From Kitasatospora herbaricolor (GTDB lineage Bacteria > Actinomycetota > Actinomycetes > Streptomycetales > Streptomycetaceae): DNA of 64,000 bases. The stretch lies in NCBI RefSeq assembly GCF_030813695.1, contig NZ_JAUSVA010000002.1, forward strand, positions 8,021,501 to 8,085,500. Direction: 5' to 3'. This document shows, one piece after another, positions 1 through 10,406 of the stretch. Below the pieces are notes generated by a model. The model was not told the DNA's origin. It saw only the letters and a program-made list of their open reading frames with translations, and did no database searches. Every line of letters starts with the position of its first letter. Within the stretch, counting starts at the first letter, position 1. Both the position numbers and the translations under genes were made by a program.

Positions 1-319
1 CGTGTGCGAAGGACTCGGCGGCGGCGAGGGTGCGGTGCCGGGCGTCGGCCATGGTGTCGCGCCGGGTCTGCACCACGACGGCCACCAGCGCGGCGGCGAC
101 CAGCAGGATCACCAGCATCAGCTGGAGGAGGAAGACCTCCCGGGCGAAGCTGCGCGGGGTCTGCCGGGGCCGGGGGCGGCGCGCGCCCGGGGGCGCCACC
201 GCGGTGATGTCCTCCGGCTGCGGGGGGTCGCCGGTTTCGGGAGGGGGCGGGTCCACCGTGCCGGCTTTGCCGGAACGGCGGGTCAGCCAACTCCGGAGAG
301 TGCCCGAATACTGGCTCAT
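1..319 (-). CDS. Sensor histidine kinase, N-terminal part (gene runs off the left edge)
   Basis: Read leftwards from the ATG at 319, this gives the first 106 residues of a membrane sensor kinase. A Pro/Arg-rich cytoplasmic leader of about 60 residues is followed by one strong hydrophobic segment (residues 64-83). Next comes QTRRD and a helix rich in Ala and charged residues. This resembles the start of CitA/DcuS-type two-component kinases of streptomycetes (membrane helix, then extracytoplasmic PAS sensor). The start is backed by GGGGAG seven bases upstream. The sensor, PAS, HisKA and ATPase parts lie outside the window, so ligand and partner regulator cannot be judged. It is transcribed in the same direction as the GH35 operon to its right, but a hairpin separates them. 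Confidence 0.7.
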   Translation of the reverse strand, partial: MSQYSGTLRSWLTRRSGKAGTVDPPPPETGDPPQPEDITAVAPPGARRPRPRQTPRSFAREVFLLQLMLVILLVAAALVAVVVQTRRDTMADARHRTLAAAESFAH

Positions 320-557
320 ACTCCCCATTTATCCCGCTTCGGTGGGGTGGTGGCAAGGAGCGGTCCGGTGGCCGGGACACCGGGAGGGCGCCTCGCGGTG
401 CGTCGGCGGACGGGTTCCCGGCGCCGCCGATCGGCGGCCCGGCCCGGTCGGCAGGGCTCTCACCAGGCACGATGCCCTCGTGCAGTTCGGCGCCGCCGGA
501 GCCGGGGGAGCTTCGGAGCCGGGGCCGGGGCCGGCGGATTCCCCGTGCAGCGCAATG

Positions 558-596
558 CCGGGGGCCGCGGGTACGTTCCGTGACCGCGGCCCCCGG
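558..596. terminator. Hairpin downstream of the GH35 operon
   Basis: A perfect 13-bp inverted repeat (558-570 with 584-596) surrounds a 13-nt loop, about 75 nt after the GH35 stop codon. It has no T-run, as is usual in streptomycetes. It probably ends the leftward transporter/GH35 transcript before the sensor kinase gene. Confidence 0.6.
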
Positions 597-617
597 ACGG
601 GGTGTTCCGATGCTCCC

Positions 618-671
618 CACCGGCACCGGCACCGGCACCGGGAGCGGGAGCGGGTGCGGGTGCGGGTGCGG
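618..671. repeat. Hexanucleotide tandem repeat abutting the GH35 stop codon
   Basis: Nine or so 6-bp units run without a break: CACCGG three to four times, then GGGAGC-type and GGGTGC-type variants. They end exactly at the TAG stop (672-674) of the GH35 gene. On the minus strand a stop-codon loss would extend the protein into a Pro-Ala repeat. Confidence 0.7.
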
Positions 672-2423
672 CTACTCCTCGGTCGGTCCCAGGTCGGGGG
701 TGTCGCGCAGTTCGACGGTGAGCGCGCGGTGGGCGGCGTGCAGCTCCAGCACGGTGATCTCGTTCGCCCCCTGGCGCAGGACGGGGCCGGGGACGTAGAG
801 CGAGCGCTGGGGGCCGCGGGACCAGTGCCGGCCGAGGTGGAAGCCGTTGACCCAGACGTTGCCCTTGGTCCACCCGGGCAGGTGGAGGAAGGTGTCGGCG
901 ACCTCGTCCAGGTGCACGGTGCCGCGGTGGAACGTCGGACCGACCTGCGCGGGGCCGTCCTCGGTGAAGGTGAGCCCGTCGAGCGAGCCGAGCGGCAACG
1001 GCCGGCTGGTCCAGCCGGTCAGCTCGGTGCCGTCCAGCATCACCCGGCCCAGCAGCCCCTTGCGGTCGTGGATCCCGCTGCCGTAGTTGACCCGGCCCTG
1101 GTTCTCCACCAGCACGCTCAGCAGGCTGCCCGCGCGCGGCACGGTGAAGGCCACGGCGTGCTCGTGGTTCTCGCGCTCCAGCACGCCGACCGGCTGGCCG
1201 TCCACGAAGACCTGGGCGCGGTCGTGGACGGTGCCCGGCTCCAGCAGGACGGGGCCGGCGGCCGGCAGGGCGCACTCGTAGAGGACGAAGCCGAAGTCCT
1301 GGCCCAGCTGCTCCATGGTGAGCGGCCGCTCGGAGACCACGGCGGTGCCGAGCGCCGCCAGGTTGGCGAACAGCGGCGCGCGGGAGTCCAGCCGGATGCC
1401 GGCGGCGGCGGTCCTGGGGCCGGGGGCGGGGACCGGCTCGGCCGGGACGGGGGCGTACTTGGCGATCACCTGGCGGAAGGCCTCGTACTTCTCGGTCGGG
1501 TCGCCGGCCTCGTCGAGCGGGGAGTCGTAGTCGTAGGAGCCGACGGTCGGCCGGTAGGTGTGCTTGTCGTTGGCGCCGTTGGTGAAGCCGAAGCTGGTGC
1601 CGCCGTGGAACATGTAGAGGTTCACCGAGGCGCCGGTGGCGAGCAGGGTGTCGAGCTCCTGCGCTGCCTGGGCGGGGTCGCGCACCACGTGGTGGCCGCC
1701 CCAGCGGTCGAACCAGCCGATCCAGAACTCGGTGCACATCAGCGGGCCGGCCGGCTGGTGCGCGCGCAGGGCGGCGAGGCCCTGTTCCGAGCGGCTGCCG
1801 AAGTTGGCCGTGGCGAGGAAGCCGGGCAGCGATCCGCGGGCCAGGTCACCGGGCTGGTCGCAGGTGAAGAGCGGGACGTCGACGCCGTAGCGGCGCAGCA
1901 GCTGGGCGAGGTGCGCCAGGTGCGCGGTGTCGTCGTCGTAGGCGCCGTACTCGTTCTCGATCTGCACGGCCAGGACCGGGCCGCCGTTGGTCGACAGGTG
2001 GCGGCGCAGCGGCGGCAGCAGCCGTCCGAAGAAGTCGTCCACCGCGGCCAGGTAGCGCGGGTCCTGGCTGCGCAGCAGGATGTCGGGGTCGGCGAGCAGC
2101 CACGAGGGCAGGCCGCCGCCCTCCCATTCCGCGCAGATGTACGGGCCGGGACGCAGCAGGACGTGCAGCCCCTCGGCGGCGGCCAGGTCCAGGAACGCCG
2201 GCAGGTCCAGCCCGCCGTCGAGGCGGAACTCGTCGGGGCGCGGCTGGTGGAGGTTCCAGGGGACGTACGTCTCCACCGTGTTCAGGCCCATGAGGCGGGC
2301 CTTGCGCAGGCGGTCGGCCCAGAGCTCGGGATGGACGCGGAAGTAGTGCAGGCCGCCGGAGATGATCCGGAAGGGCTGGTCGTCGAGGCGGAATCCCTCG
2401 TCGGTGATCTGCAGGACGGGCAT
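672..2423 (-). CDS. GH35 beta-galactosidase, cytoplasmic
   Basis: This 583-residue glycoside hydrolase family 35 enzyme hydrolyses terminal non-reducing beta-galactose. The N-terminal (beta/alpha)8 barrel carries the family signature ISGGLHYFRV (21-30), RPGPYICAEWEGGG (91-104), the acid/base Glu in QIENEYG (Glu158) and the nucleophile in CTEFWIGW (Glu232). A C-terminal jelly-roll half follows. No signal peptide is visible, so it acts inside the cell. AGGAG lies ten bases before the ATG. It is the last gene of a leftward operon with a CUT1 ABC importer, which suggests it cleaves imported galacto-oligosaccharides. Beta-1,3- and beta-1,6-linkages would fit the nearby galactanases (inference). 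The length matches compact bacterial GH35 enzymes. Confidence 0.93.
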   Translation of the reverse strand: MPVLQITDEGFRLDDQPFRIISGGLHYFRVHPELWADRLRKARLMGLNTVETYVPWNLHQPRPDEFRLDGGLDLPAFLDLAAAEGLHVLLRPGPYICAEWEGGGLPSWLLADPDILLRSQDPRYLAAVDDFFGRLLPPLRRHLSTNGGPVLAVQIENEYGAYDDDTAHLAHLAQLLRRYGVDVPLFTCDQPGDLARGSLPGFLATANFGSRSEQGLAALRAHQPAGPLMCTEFWIGWFDRWGGHHVVRDPAQAAQELDTLLATGASVNLYMFHGGTSFGFTNGANDKHTYRPTVGSYDYDSPLDEAGDPTEKYEAFRQVIAKYAPVPAEPVPAPGPRTAAAGIRLDSRAPLFANLAALGTAVVSERPLTMEQLGQDFGFVLYECALPAAGPVLLEPGTVHDRAQVFVDGQPVGVLERENHEHAVAFTVPRAGSLLSVLVENQGRVNYGSGIHDRKGLLGRVMLDGTELTGWTSRPLPLGSLDGLTFTEDGPAQVGPTFHRGTVHLDEVADTFLHLPGWTKGNVWVNGFHLGRHWSRGPQRSLYVPGPVLRQGANEITVLELHAAHRALTVELRDTPDLGPTEE

Positions 2424-2495
2424 GGTGCTGGTGCTCCTGGGGGAAGTGGGTGCGCGGCGGGGCCGTCCCGGCGGGCGCTCGCGGGGCGGTCACCG

Positions 2496-2540
2496 GCCGG
2501 CGCCGGCCCGGGGTGGTTCGCACCCCGGGCCGGCGCCGGC
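2496..2540. terminator. 20-bp perfect hairpin between binding-protein and GH35 genes
   Basis: Arms 2496-2515 and 2521-2540 are perfectly complementary with a GTTCG loop. It lies within an otherwise co-directional operon, just after the stop of the lipoprotein gene. It could act as a partial terminator or RNA 3'-end stabiliser that sets binding protein above enzyme level. Confidence 0.6.
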
Positions 2541-2546
2541 GTCGGG

Positions 2547-3884
2547 TCACGGCGAGGCGACCTTGAAGCCCTGCTGGTTGCCGTAGTCGGTGATGCGCTT
2601 CTGCCAGGCGGTCAGGCCGGTGTTGATGTCGGTCGAGATGTTCGGGCCGACGGTGTCCTTGAAGACCGAGTTGGCGTAGAGCTGGTAGGGCAGGTACTGC
2701 CAGCCCTTGCCGACGTTGGCGGAGGACTCGGCGAAGACCTGGTTGGCCTTCTGGCCGCCGAGGCCCGCGACCGGCTGGTCGAGGAAGGCCGGGTCCTTCA
2801 GCAGCTCCGTGGTGGCCGGGAAGAGGCCGTTGGCCGAGAGCGAGCGGACGGCCTCCGGGTCGGAGTTCAGCCAGATCGCGAAGGCCGCGGCGGCGGCCTT
2901 GTTCTTGCTGGTGGTGGGCACCGCGACGGAGGAGCCGCCGTTCTCGGAGGAGACGGTGTCGCCCGCGTTCCACTGCGGGATGGGCGCGGCGCGCCAGTCC
3001 TTGGAGGTCTCCGGGATGGTGGAGCCGATGTTGCCGGGGGCCCAGGCACCGATGATCCACATGGCGTACTGGCCGCTGCCCATGGACTGCCACCACTCGT
3101 TGGTCCACCCGGGGGCGGTGTCGACGAGCTTGCGGTTGATCAGCGAGGTCCACATGTCGGCGGTCTTCTTGGCGCCGGCGTCCTGCAGGTTCACCGAGAC
3201 GGAGGAGGCGTCCTTCTGCTGGAAGGGACGGCCGCCCGCCTGCCAGATCAGGCTGTCCACGCCGCCGGCGTCGCCGGGGTCGATGGAGGTGATGAACCGC
3301 TTCGGGTCCGATTCCTTGATCTTTATCGCCGCGGCCTCGAACTCGGCCCAGGTCTTCGGCGGCTCGATCTTCAGCTCGTCGAGGATCTTCTTGTTGTAGA
3401 ACATCGCCATCGGGCCGGTGTCCTGCGGGATGGCGTAGACGCCGTCGGCGACCGCGACCTGCGACCAGGCGGAGGCGGTGAACTTGGGCTCCAGGGCCGC
3501 CGCGCCGTACTCCTTGAGGTTGACCAGCCGCTTGGACAGTGCGAGCTCGGGCAGGGCGAAGTACTCGACCTGGGCGACGTCCGGTCCGCCGCTGCCCGCC
3601 TTCACGGCGGTCTGGAGCTTGGTGTACTCGGCCGCCGACTGGCCGGCGTTGACGATGTTCACCTTGACCTTCGGGTACTTCTTCTCGAAGAGGGCGACCG
3701 TCTTCTCCATGTTCGGAGCCCAGGTCCAGAAGGTCAGCGTGGTCTCGGTGTCCAGGGCGGCACTCGGGTCGGCCGAGACCACGGGGGCGGCGTCCGAGCC
3801 GCAGGCGGTCAGGGTGAAGGCGAGCGCTGCGGCCGGCACGAGTGCCAGGAGTCTGCGGCGTGAGGGCATGCTTGCACGGGACAT
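2547..3884 (-). CDS. Carbohydrate ABC transporter solute-binding lipoprotein (CUT1 type)
   Basis: This 445-residue extracellular lipoprotein binds sugar for the two permeases encoded just upstream. The N-terminus has twin Arg-rich positives, a hydrophobic stretch and lipobox LTAC with the lipidated Cys at residue 28. The mature part begins with TLTFWTWAPN and has the family-1 (MalE-like) fold, including IPQDTGPMAMFYNK (about residues 135-150) and an aromatic-rich binding face (WTNEWWQ, IIGAWAPGN). I start at the ATG at 3884, which has GGAAG seven bases upstream. The open frame extends much further to 4634, but only as a shadow of the permease gene. Ligand is not readable from sequence; context suggests galacto-oligosaccharides. 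Confidence 0.93.
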   Translation of the reverse strand: MSRASMPSRRRLLALVPAAALAFTLTACGSDAAPVVSADPSAALDTETTLTFWTWAPNMEKTVALFEKKYPKVKVNIVNAGQSAAEYTKLQTAVKAGSGGPDVAQVEYFALPELALSKRLVNLKEYGAAALEPKFTASAWSQVAVADGVYAIPQDTGPMAMFYNKKILDELKIEPPKTWAEFEAAAIKIKESDPKRFITSIDPGDAGGVDSLIWQAGGRPFQQKDASSVSVNLQDAGAKKTADMWTSLINRKLVDTAPGWTNEWWQSMGSGQYAMWIIGAWAPGNIGSTIPETSKDWRAAPIPQWNAGDTVSSENGGSSVAVPTTSKNKAAAAAFAIWLNSDPEAVRSLSANGLFPATTELLKDPAFLDQPVAGLGGQKANQVFAESSANVGKGWQYLPYQLYANSVFKDTVGPNISTDINTGLTAWQKRITDYGNQQGFKVASP

Positions 3885-3940
3885 GGCAGGACTTCCTTGA
3901 TGTGGTGGGGCGAAGGGCCGGACGTGAGGGTGGGAACGCG

Positions 3941-4834
3941 CTACTCCTTGACGCTTCCGGCGGCGAGGCCTGACTGCCAGAACCGCTGGAGGAAGAGGAA
4001 CGCGACGACGAGCGGGATGATCGCCAGCACGCTGCCGGTGACCACGAGGGGGTAGAAGCCGGTGGTGGTTGCGCCGCTGCCGGCCGCGCCGGTCGCCAGG
4101 GCGTTCCACTGGTTGAGGCCGACCGTGAGGGGGAACCACTGAGGGTCGCTGAGGACGATCAGCGGCAGGAAGTAGTTGTTCCAGGTGGCGACCAGGGAGA
4201 ACAGCAGCACCGTGACGAAGCCGGGGGCGAGCAGGCGCAACGAGATGGTGAAGAAGGTCCTGATCTCCCCGGAGCCGTCGATGCGGGCGGCTTCGAGCAT
4301 GGAGTCCGGGACGGCGCCGATGGCGTAGACGCGCATCAGGTAGACGCCGAACGGGCTGACCAGGGACGGCAGCAGGACGGCCCAGGGGGTGTCGATGATG
4401 CCGAGCTTGCTGAACAGCAGGTAGGTCGGCACGGCCAGGGCGGTGCCGGGGATCGCGATGGCGCCGAGCACCACGGCGGCCAGCGCGTTGCGGCCGCGGA
4501 ACCGGTACTTCGCCAGGGCGTACCCGCCGGCGGTGGAGATGAAGGCCGCCCCGCCGGCGCCGACCACCGCGTAGAGCAGGGTGTTGGCGAACCAGCGCAG
4601 GTAGATGCCGCCGTCGTAGGTGAGGACGTTCCACACGTTGTCGAAGAGGTGGAACCCGTGCCCGAACCAGAGTCCGAAGCTGGTGCTCAGGGAGTTGGAG
4701 TCCTTGGTGGCCGAGAGCAGCAGCCAGATCAGCGGGAGCAGCGCGTAGAGGAGCATCAGCCCCATGGCCACGGTGAGCGCGGTGCTGGAGCGCCGAGCGC
4801 GCCCTCGGCCGCCGACAGGGGTTTTGACGCTCAC
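3941..4834 (-). CDS. Carbohydrate ABC transporter permease, MalG-like
   Basis: This 297-residue inner-membrane permease has about six transmembrane helices. The conserved cytoplasmic EAA loop reads EAARIDGSGEIRTFFTISLRL, where the coupling helix contacts the ATPase. The C-terminus VKE is typical of MalG-type subunits. The GTG start at 4834 overlaps the stop of the upstream permease by four bases (GTGA), so translation is probably coupled. No ATPase gene is present in the operon. Streptomycete CUT1 importers usually share the multi-sugar ATPase MsiK encoded elsewhere (known for the group, inferred here). Confidence 0.93.
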   Translation of the reverse strand: MSVKTPVGGRGRARRSSTALTVAMGLMLLYALLPLIWLLLSATKDSNSLSTSFGLWFGHGFHLFDNVWNVLTYDGGIYLRWFANTLLYAVVGAGGAAFISTAGGYALAKYRFRGRNALAAVVLGAIAIPGTALAVPTYLLFSKLGIIDTPWAVLLPSLVSPFGVYLMRVYAIGAVPDSMLEAARIDGSGEIRTFFTISLRLLAPGFVTVLLFSLVATWNNYFLPLIVLSDPQWFPLTVGLNQWNALATGAAGSGATTTGFYPLVVTGSVLAIIPLVVAFLFLQRFWQSGLAAGSVKE

Positions 4835-5781
4835 AGGCTCTGTTCCTTCCGCATCGACCTGGCCTGCACGGCGTAGGCGACCACTGCGGTCACCCCGCCC
4901 AGGACCACGGCGACGGCTGCCGAATAGTTGAACTGCTGACCGTTGAAGGCCAGGTTGAAGGCGTACATGTTGGGCGTGTAGCTGGTGGAGATGACGTCCG
5001 GGGCCAGCGACTGCATCACGTTGGGCTCGTTGAAGAGCTGGAACGTCCCGATGATCGAGAACACCGTGGCCAGCGCCAGCGCGGGCCGCAGGGCGGGGAG
5101 TTTGATGCTCCAGGCCTTGCGCAGCTCGCCCGCGCCGTCGACCTCGGCCGCCTCGTACAGCTCCTGCGGGACGGTGCGCAGCGCCGCGTACAGGATCAGC
5201 ATGTTGTAGCCGACGAATTCCCAGGTCACGACGTTGCCGATGGAGGCCAGCATCCAGGATTCGCTGAGCAGCCGGGGGACGTCGACGTGCAGGGCGTCCC
5301 CGACCTGGCGGATGAGTCCGAAGCGGTCGCCGTAGAGGTAACCCCACATCAGGGACGCCACGACGGCCGGTACGGCGTACGGGACGAAGATGCCGATGCG
5401 GAACAGCGCCGGCCAGCGTAGCCGCCCGCTGTCGATGGCCAGGGCGGCCAGCAGGGCGAGGGCCAGCATCACCGGGACCTGCACGAGCAGGAAGAGGGTG
5501 ACCCGCCACAGTCCGGCCCGGAAGAGCTCGTCCCCCAGGGCGCGGGTGTAGTTGTCGAATCCGACGAAGACGTTCCCGCCGACCAGCCGGTCCTGGAAGA
5601 AGCTCAGGTAGGCGGCGTAGCCGAGCGGGGCCGCGATGCCGATCGCGAAGACGACCAGGAACGGGGCGAAGAAGACGTAGCCGAAGGACCCGTGACCGAG
5701 CCGACGGGCTCGCGGTGCCGGCCGGGACCGGCTTGTCGGCCGGGCCGGGGTGGACTGGGCGGGGGGGTGCGTCGTGCTCAC
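4831..5781 (-). CDS. Carbohydrate ABC transporter permease, MalF-like
   Basis: This 316-residue inner-membrane permease is the first gene of the leftward oligosaccharide-uptake operon. A Pro/Ser/Arg-rich N-terminal tail of about 30 residues precedes six predicted helices. The first is YVFFAPFLVVFAIGIAAPLG. The EAA coupling loop is EAAEVDGAGELRKAWSIKLP. Two in-frame GTG starts compete. GTG 5796 has no ribosome site. GTG 5781 has GAAGGG seven bases upstream, so I prefer 5781. A LacI-type operator and promoter lie directly upstream (5803-5860). Confidence 0.92.
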   Translation of the reverse strand: MSTTHPPAQSTPARPTSRSRPAPRARRLGHGSFGYVFFAPFLVVFAIGIAAPLGYAAYLSFFQDRLVGGNVFVGFDNYTRALGDELFRAGLWRVTLFLLVQVPVMLALALLAALAIDSGRLRWPALFRIGIFVPYAVPAVVASLMWGYLYGDRFGLIRQVGDALHVDVPRLLSESWMLASIGNVVTWEFVGYNMLILYAALRTVPQELYEAAEVDGAGELRKAWSIKLPALRPALALATVFSIIGTFQLFNEPNVMQSLAPDVISTSYTPNMYAFNLAFNGQQFNYSAAVAVVLGGVTAVVAYAVQARSMRKEQSL

Positions 5782-5802
5782 GGGGGTGCCCTTCACGGCT
5801 GA

Positions 5803-5860
5803 TGTTTACGCCAACATGAAGCTGGCGTTGAGTCTTGACCGCGGACGGCGGGGGAGTCAA
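5803..5860 (-). promoter_or_regulatory. Promoter and LacI-type operator of the oligosaccharide/GH35 operon
   Basis: On the minus strand a -35 TTGACT (5855-5860) is 18 bp from a -10 AAGACT (5831-5836). Fourteen bases further on is TGTTGGCGTAAACA (5803-5816), which has the TGTT/AACA ends and central CG typical of LacI-family operators. It would cover about +8 to +21. The same arrangement, with the same 14-bp gap, precedes the galactanase gene (15964-16020). Confidence 0.65.
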
Positions 5861-6127
5861 GTGGTCGTCACGGCGTGATGCGCCTTCGTGATGAAACCCG
5901 CCGGTAGCTCAGTGCAATCGCCAACGACCTGCGGGGGCCCCCGTGGTGGAGGGTGGCGCCGGCATCCCGGTGCGGGAGTTCGCCCTGGTGAGCGGGCCCG
6001 AAGGGGCTTCGGGCGGTGGCTGCGGAGTGCTTCGTGAGCGGTCGGTCCGTGCCGTCCGGTCGCTGACCGTGAGGTCCGTCCGCATCCGCGTGACGGGGAG
6101 GGGGTCCGGGCGGCGAACTCGAAGGTT

Positions 6128-6202
6128 ACGAGCGGATATCAGTCCGTTTACCGGCTTGACGCACGAGCGCGTGGCGAGTGTCATTGTTCCAACGCGTTGG
6201 AA
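6128..6202 (+). promoter_or_regulatory. Promoter and palindromic operator of the AraF-like transporter operon
   Basis: A -35 TTGACG (6156-6161) is 17 bp from TGTCAT (6179-6184). A perfect 16-bp palindrome, TTCCAACGCGTTGGAA (6187-6202), sits on the expected start site. The centre and symmetry are those of LacI/GalR operators, but the sequence differs from the TGTTGGCG-type site at 5803, so another repressor may read it. The block from GGATATC through TGTCATTGT is repeated at 16.1 kb and partly at 41.2 kb. The rest of the 5782-6346 gap shows no gene. Confidence 0.6.
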
Positions 6203-6346
6203 TCTGTTGAGTTCTGATCGTTATTTTGGCTCCCGCCTGGTTCCCCGATGTCCGGCCAGTCCGGTCGCCCGGCCCACGGTGGCCCGTCCCCGCCCTCCCC
6301 CTCACCGTGCAAGCACCGCCTCGGTGCACGCGCTAGGAGTGTCCCC

Positions 6347-7393
6347 ATGTTCCGTACCCATGGCAGCCGGGCTGCCGGCGCCGCCGCCCTCCTCCTGACG
6401 CTGGGCCTGGCCACCGCCTGCTCCACCGGCCAGGAGTCGACCTCCGGCTCGGACGCGTCCGTCGCGCCGGTCTCCGGCAAGATCTCGATCACCTACCTGC
6501 AGAAGCAGGGCGACCAGGAGTACTTCGTCGGCGAGGCGGCCGGCGCCAAGGCCAAGGCCGCGGAGCTGGGTGTCGATCTCAAGGTCGTCAACCTCGGCAA
6601 CGACGCCAACAAGACCGTCAGCGAGGTGCAGTCGGCGGTCGCGCAGAAGTCCAACGGCGTGATCATCGTGGTGCCGGACCCGGCCGTCGGCCCGCAGGTC
6701 GTGCAGACCGCCAAGGACGCCAAGGTCGCGCTGCTGACCTCGGACGACCAGATCTGTGCCACCGGCCCGGACCCGTCCTCCTGTGCCAAGGAGAGCCTGG
6801 TGCCGCGGATCGGCTTCTCCGGCGCCCAGATGGGCGGCGAGGTCGGCAAGCGCGCGGCCGAGGAGTACAAGAAGGCCGGCTGGTCGGCCGCCGACACCCG
6901 GATCGTCTCGGCCTGGAAGCAGGACGTGACCGTCTGCGGCGACCGCGTCAAGGCCGCCAAGGACGCCTTCAACGCCGCCGTCCCGGGCGTGCAGAACATC
7001 GACGTCGCCACCGACAACACCCCGACCGGCGCCCAGGACAAGATCGCCGCGACGGTCACCGCCAACCAGGGCGTCAAGCACTGGGTGGTGTGGGGCTGCA
7101 ACGACGAGAACGTCCAGGGCGGCGTGACGGCCCTGCAGAACGCGGGCGTCTCCGCGGACAACGTGATCGGCGTCGGCCTCGGCGCCTACCTGGCCTGCAA
7201 GAACTGGAGCGGCGACAAGCCCTCGGGCATGAAGGCCGCGCTGTTCATCAACGGCAAGGACGTCGGCGCGCTGGCCGTCCAGACCATGTACGACAAGCTC
7301 AAGAACAGCAAGGACTTCCCGGCCGAGGCCTTCGCGCCCACCACCATGGTCGACGCCTCCACCTGGAAGAGCGCCGGAGTCACCTGCAGCTGA
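6347..7393 (+). CDS. AraF-like sugar-binding lipoprotein (CUT2 transporter)
   Basis: This 348-residue extracellular lipoprotein of the periplasmic-binding-protein type I (ribose/arabinose) class has lipobox ATAC with Cys25. Motifs shared with L-arabinose-binding protein AraF include IIVVPDPAVGPQVV, the ligand-site TSDDQ, and WGCNDENVQGGVTAL. AGGAG eight bases before ATG 6347 fixes the start; the frame opens earlier (6248) without support. It heads an operon with an ATPase and permease, so a complete importer is present. L-arabinose or D-galactose is the likely ligand (inference). An orphan paralogue, about 88 percent identical by eye, lies at 41351. Confidence 0.9.
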   Translation: MFRTHGSRAAGAAALLLTLGLATACSTGQESTSGSDASVAPVSGKISITYLQKQGDQEYFVGEAAGAKAKAAELGVDLKVVNLGNDANKTVSEVQSAVAQKSNGVIIVVPDPAVGPQVVQTAKDAKVALLTSDDQICATGPDPSSCAKESLVPRIGFSGAQMGGEVGKRAAEEYKKAGWSAADTRIVSAWKQDVTVCGDRVKAAKDAFNAAVPGVQNIDVATDNTPTGAQDKIAATVTANQGVKHWVVWGCNDENVQGGVTALQNAGVSADNVIGVGLGAYLACKNWSGDKPSGMKAALFINGKDVGALAVQTMYDKLKNSKDFPAEAFAPTTMVDASTWKSAGVTCS

Positions 7394-7399
7394 GAGACC

Positions 7400-7443
7400 A
7401 GCCGGCCCTGACGCCCCCCAAGCGGGGCCGGCTCCCGCCGCCC
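7400..7443. terminator. Hairpin after the binding-protein gene
   Basis: AGCCGGCCC (7400-7408) pairs with GGGCCGGCT (7435-7443) just after the stop codon. In the 141-nt gap before the ATPase gene it could reduce read-through, keeping binding protein in excess over the membrane complex, a common arrangement. Confidence 0.5.
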
Positions 7444-7534
7444 TCCGGCCCGCGGCCCCCCGTCCGCGGCCGGGGGCGGCAACCCCGCCCTCCGGTATTC
7501 CGTCCCGTACCACTTGTCATCGAGGTGATCTGTC

Positions 7535-9120
<1,586 letters not shown>

Positions 9121-9124
<4 letters not shown>

Positions 9125-10155
9125 GCACCATCACCCCCACCCCGGCCGTGAAGGACCGGCCCGCGGACGGGCCCACCAAGCGGGGGCGTTCCCCGCTGGC
9201 CTCGCTGGGCGGCCAGAACCTCAGCCTGATCGGCGCGCTGGTGCTGGTCCTGGGCCTGTTCGGCGTGCTGAACGACAACTACCTCAGCGTCCCCAACATG
9301 CAGGTCATCGCCGAGGCCGCCACCATCACCGGCCTGCTCGCCGTCGTCCAGACCGCCGTCATCATCTGCGGCGGCCTCGACATCTCCGTCGGCTCCCAGG
9401 CCGGCGTCGCCTCCGTCGTCAGCGCCATGGCCTTCACCACCACCGGCTCCAACGCCCTCGCCGGCATCGCCGCCGCCGTCGGCGTCGGCCTGCTCGTCGG
9501 CATCCTCAACGGCGTCATCATCGTCTACGGCCGCGTCAACCCCACCATCGCCACCCTCGCCGGCCTCGCCGCCTACAAGGGCCTCGCCCAGCTCATCTCC
9601 GACGGCCGCGCCCAGGGCTACGTCCTCAACAACGACGTCTTCGTCTTCCTCGGCCGCGGCAAGATCGCCGGCCTGCCCGTCATGGTCTGGATCCTCATCG
9701 TCGTCGCCCTCGCCGTCCACCTCCTCCTCAAGTACACCGACATCGGCCGCAACATCTACGCCATCGGCGGCAACGACACCGCAGCCCGCCTCGCCGGCAT
9801 CAACATCAACAAATACCTCGTCGCCGTCTACGCCCTCATCGGCGTCGTCGCCGCCCTCGCCGGCATCCTCCTCACCGCCCGCACCGGCTCCGGCCAGCCC
9901 ACCTCCGGCAGCGAAGGCCTCGAACTCAAGGCCATCACCGCCGCAGCCCTCGGCGGCGCCGCCCTCAAGGGCGGCAAGGGCGGCATCGGCGGCACCCTCC
10001 TCGCCGTCGCCCTCCTCGGCGCCCTCGAGAACGGCCTCACCGTCCAGGGCATCAACGCCTTCTGGCAGAACGTCGCCCAGGGCGCCCTCCTCGTCGTCGC
10101 CGTCGTCATCCAGCAACGCCGCAACGGCGAACGCCGCATCGGCCTCCCCGCCTGA
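9121..10155 (+). CDS. Sugar ABC transporter permease, AraH/RbsC-like
   Basis: This 344-residue polytopic permease completes the AraFGH-like importer. The family signature GGLDISVGSQAGVASVV follows the first helices. A second conserved block, AITAAALGGAALKGGKGGIGG, precedes the last two helices. It is translationally coupled to the ATPase gene (ATGA overlap). Two intergenic hairpins follow it before the LacI gene. Confidence 0.93.
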
Positions 10156-10278
10156 CCCCACCCCGCGCTTCCGTCCCCCGCCGAGCCGCCCAGGGGCCAC
10201 CCCGTAGTCGTGGTGGTCCCGGCCGGCGGGAGGACGGACCGGCGGTAGGCCGCCGAGGGTCGGCCGTACCGCCACCGG

Positions 10279-10330
10279 GCTGCCGGTTCTCCTGTCCGCA
10301 CAGACAGGGGGACCGGCAGCCTTCCCTTTT
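10279..10330 (+). terminator. Strong intrinsic terminator of the AraF-like operon
   Basis: An 18-bp stem (10279-10296 with 10303-10320), broken only by G-U pairs, has a CGCACA-type loop and is followed by CTTCCCTTTT. Unusually for this genome there is a real T-rich tail. Confidence 0.8.
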
Positions 10331-10375
10331 GCCCCGCCCACCCGCATCGTGGTCCTTCGCATCCCACCGCTACGA

Positions 10376-10389
10376 TGTTCACGCAGACA
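10376..10389 (+). promoter_or_regulatory. Candidate autoregulatory operator of the LacI gene
   Basis: TGTTCACGCAGACA resembles the operators at 5803 and 15964 (TGTTNNCGCNNACA pattern). It overlaps a possible -10 TACGAT (10371-10376), 18 bases before the LacI start codon. Self-repression is usual for LacI proteins. The match is only partial. Confidence 0.4.
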
Positions 10390-10406
10390 CGCGAGGAAGG
10401 ACCGGC

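Noticed and set aside
30..3863. Very long plus-strand open frame across the GH35 and lipoprotein genes.
   Set aside because: It is the antisense shadow of two well-supported minus-strand genes. The translation lacks any domain and is typical of GC-rich reverse frames.
5898..5915. GCCGGTAGCTCAGTGCAA resembles the 5' and D-arm start of a tRNA.
   Set aside because: No anticodon arm, T arm or acceptor complement follows in the next 90 bases. It is probably chance.
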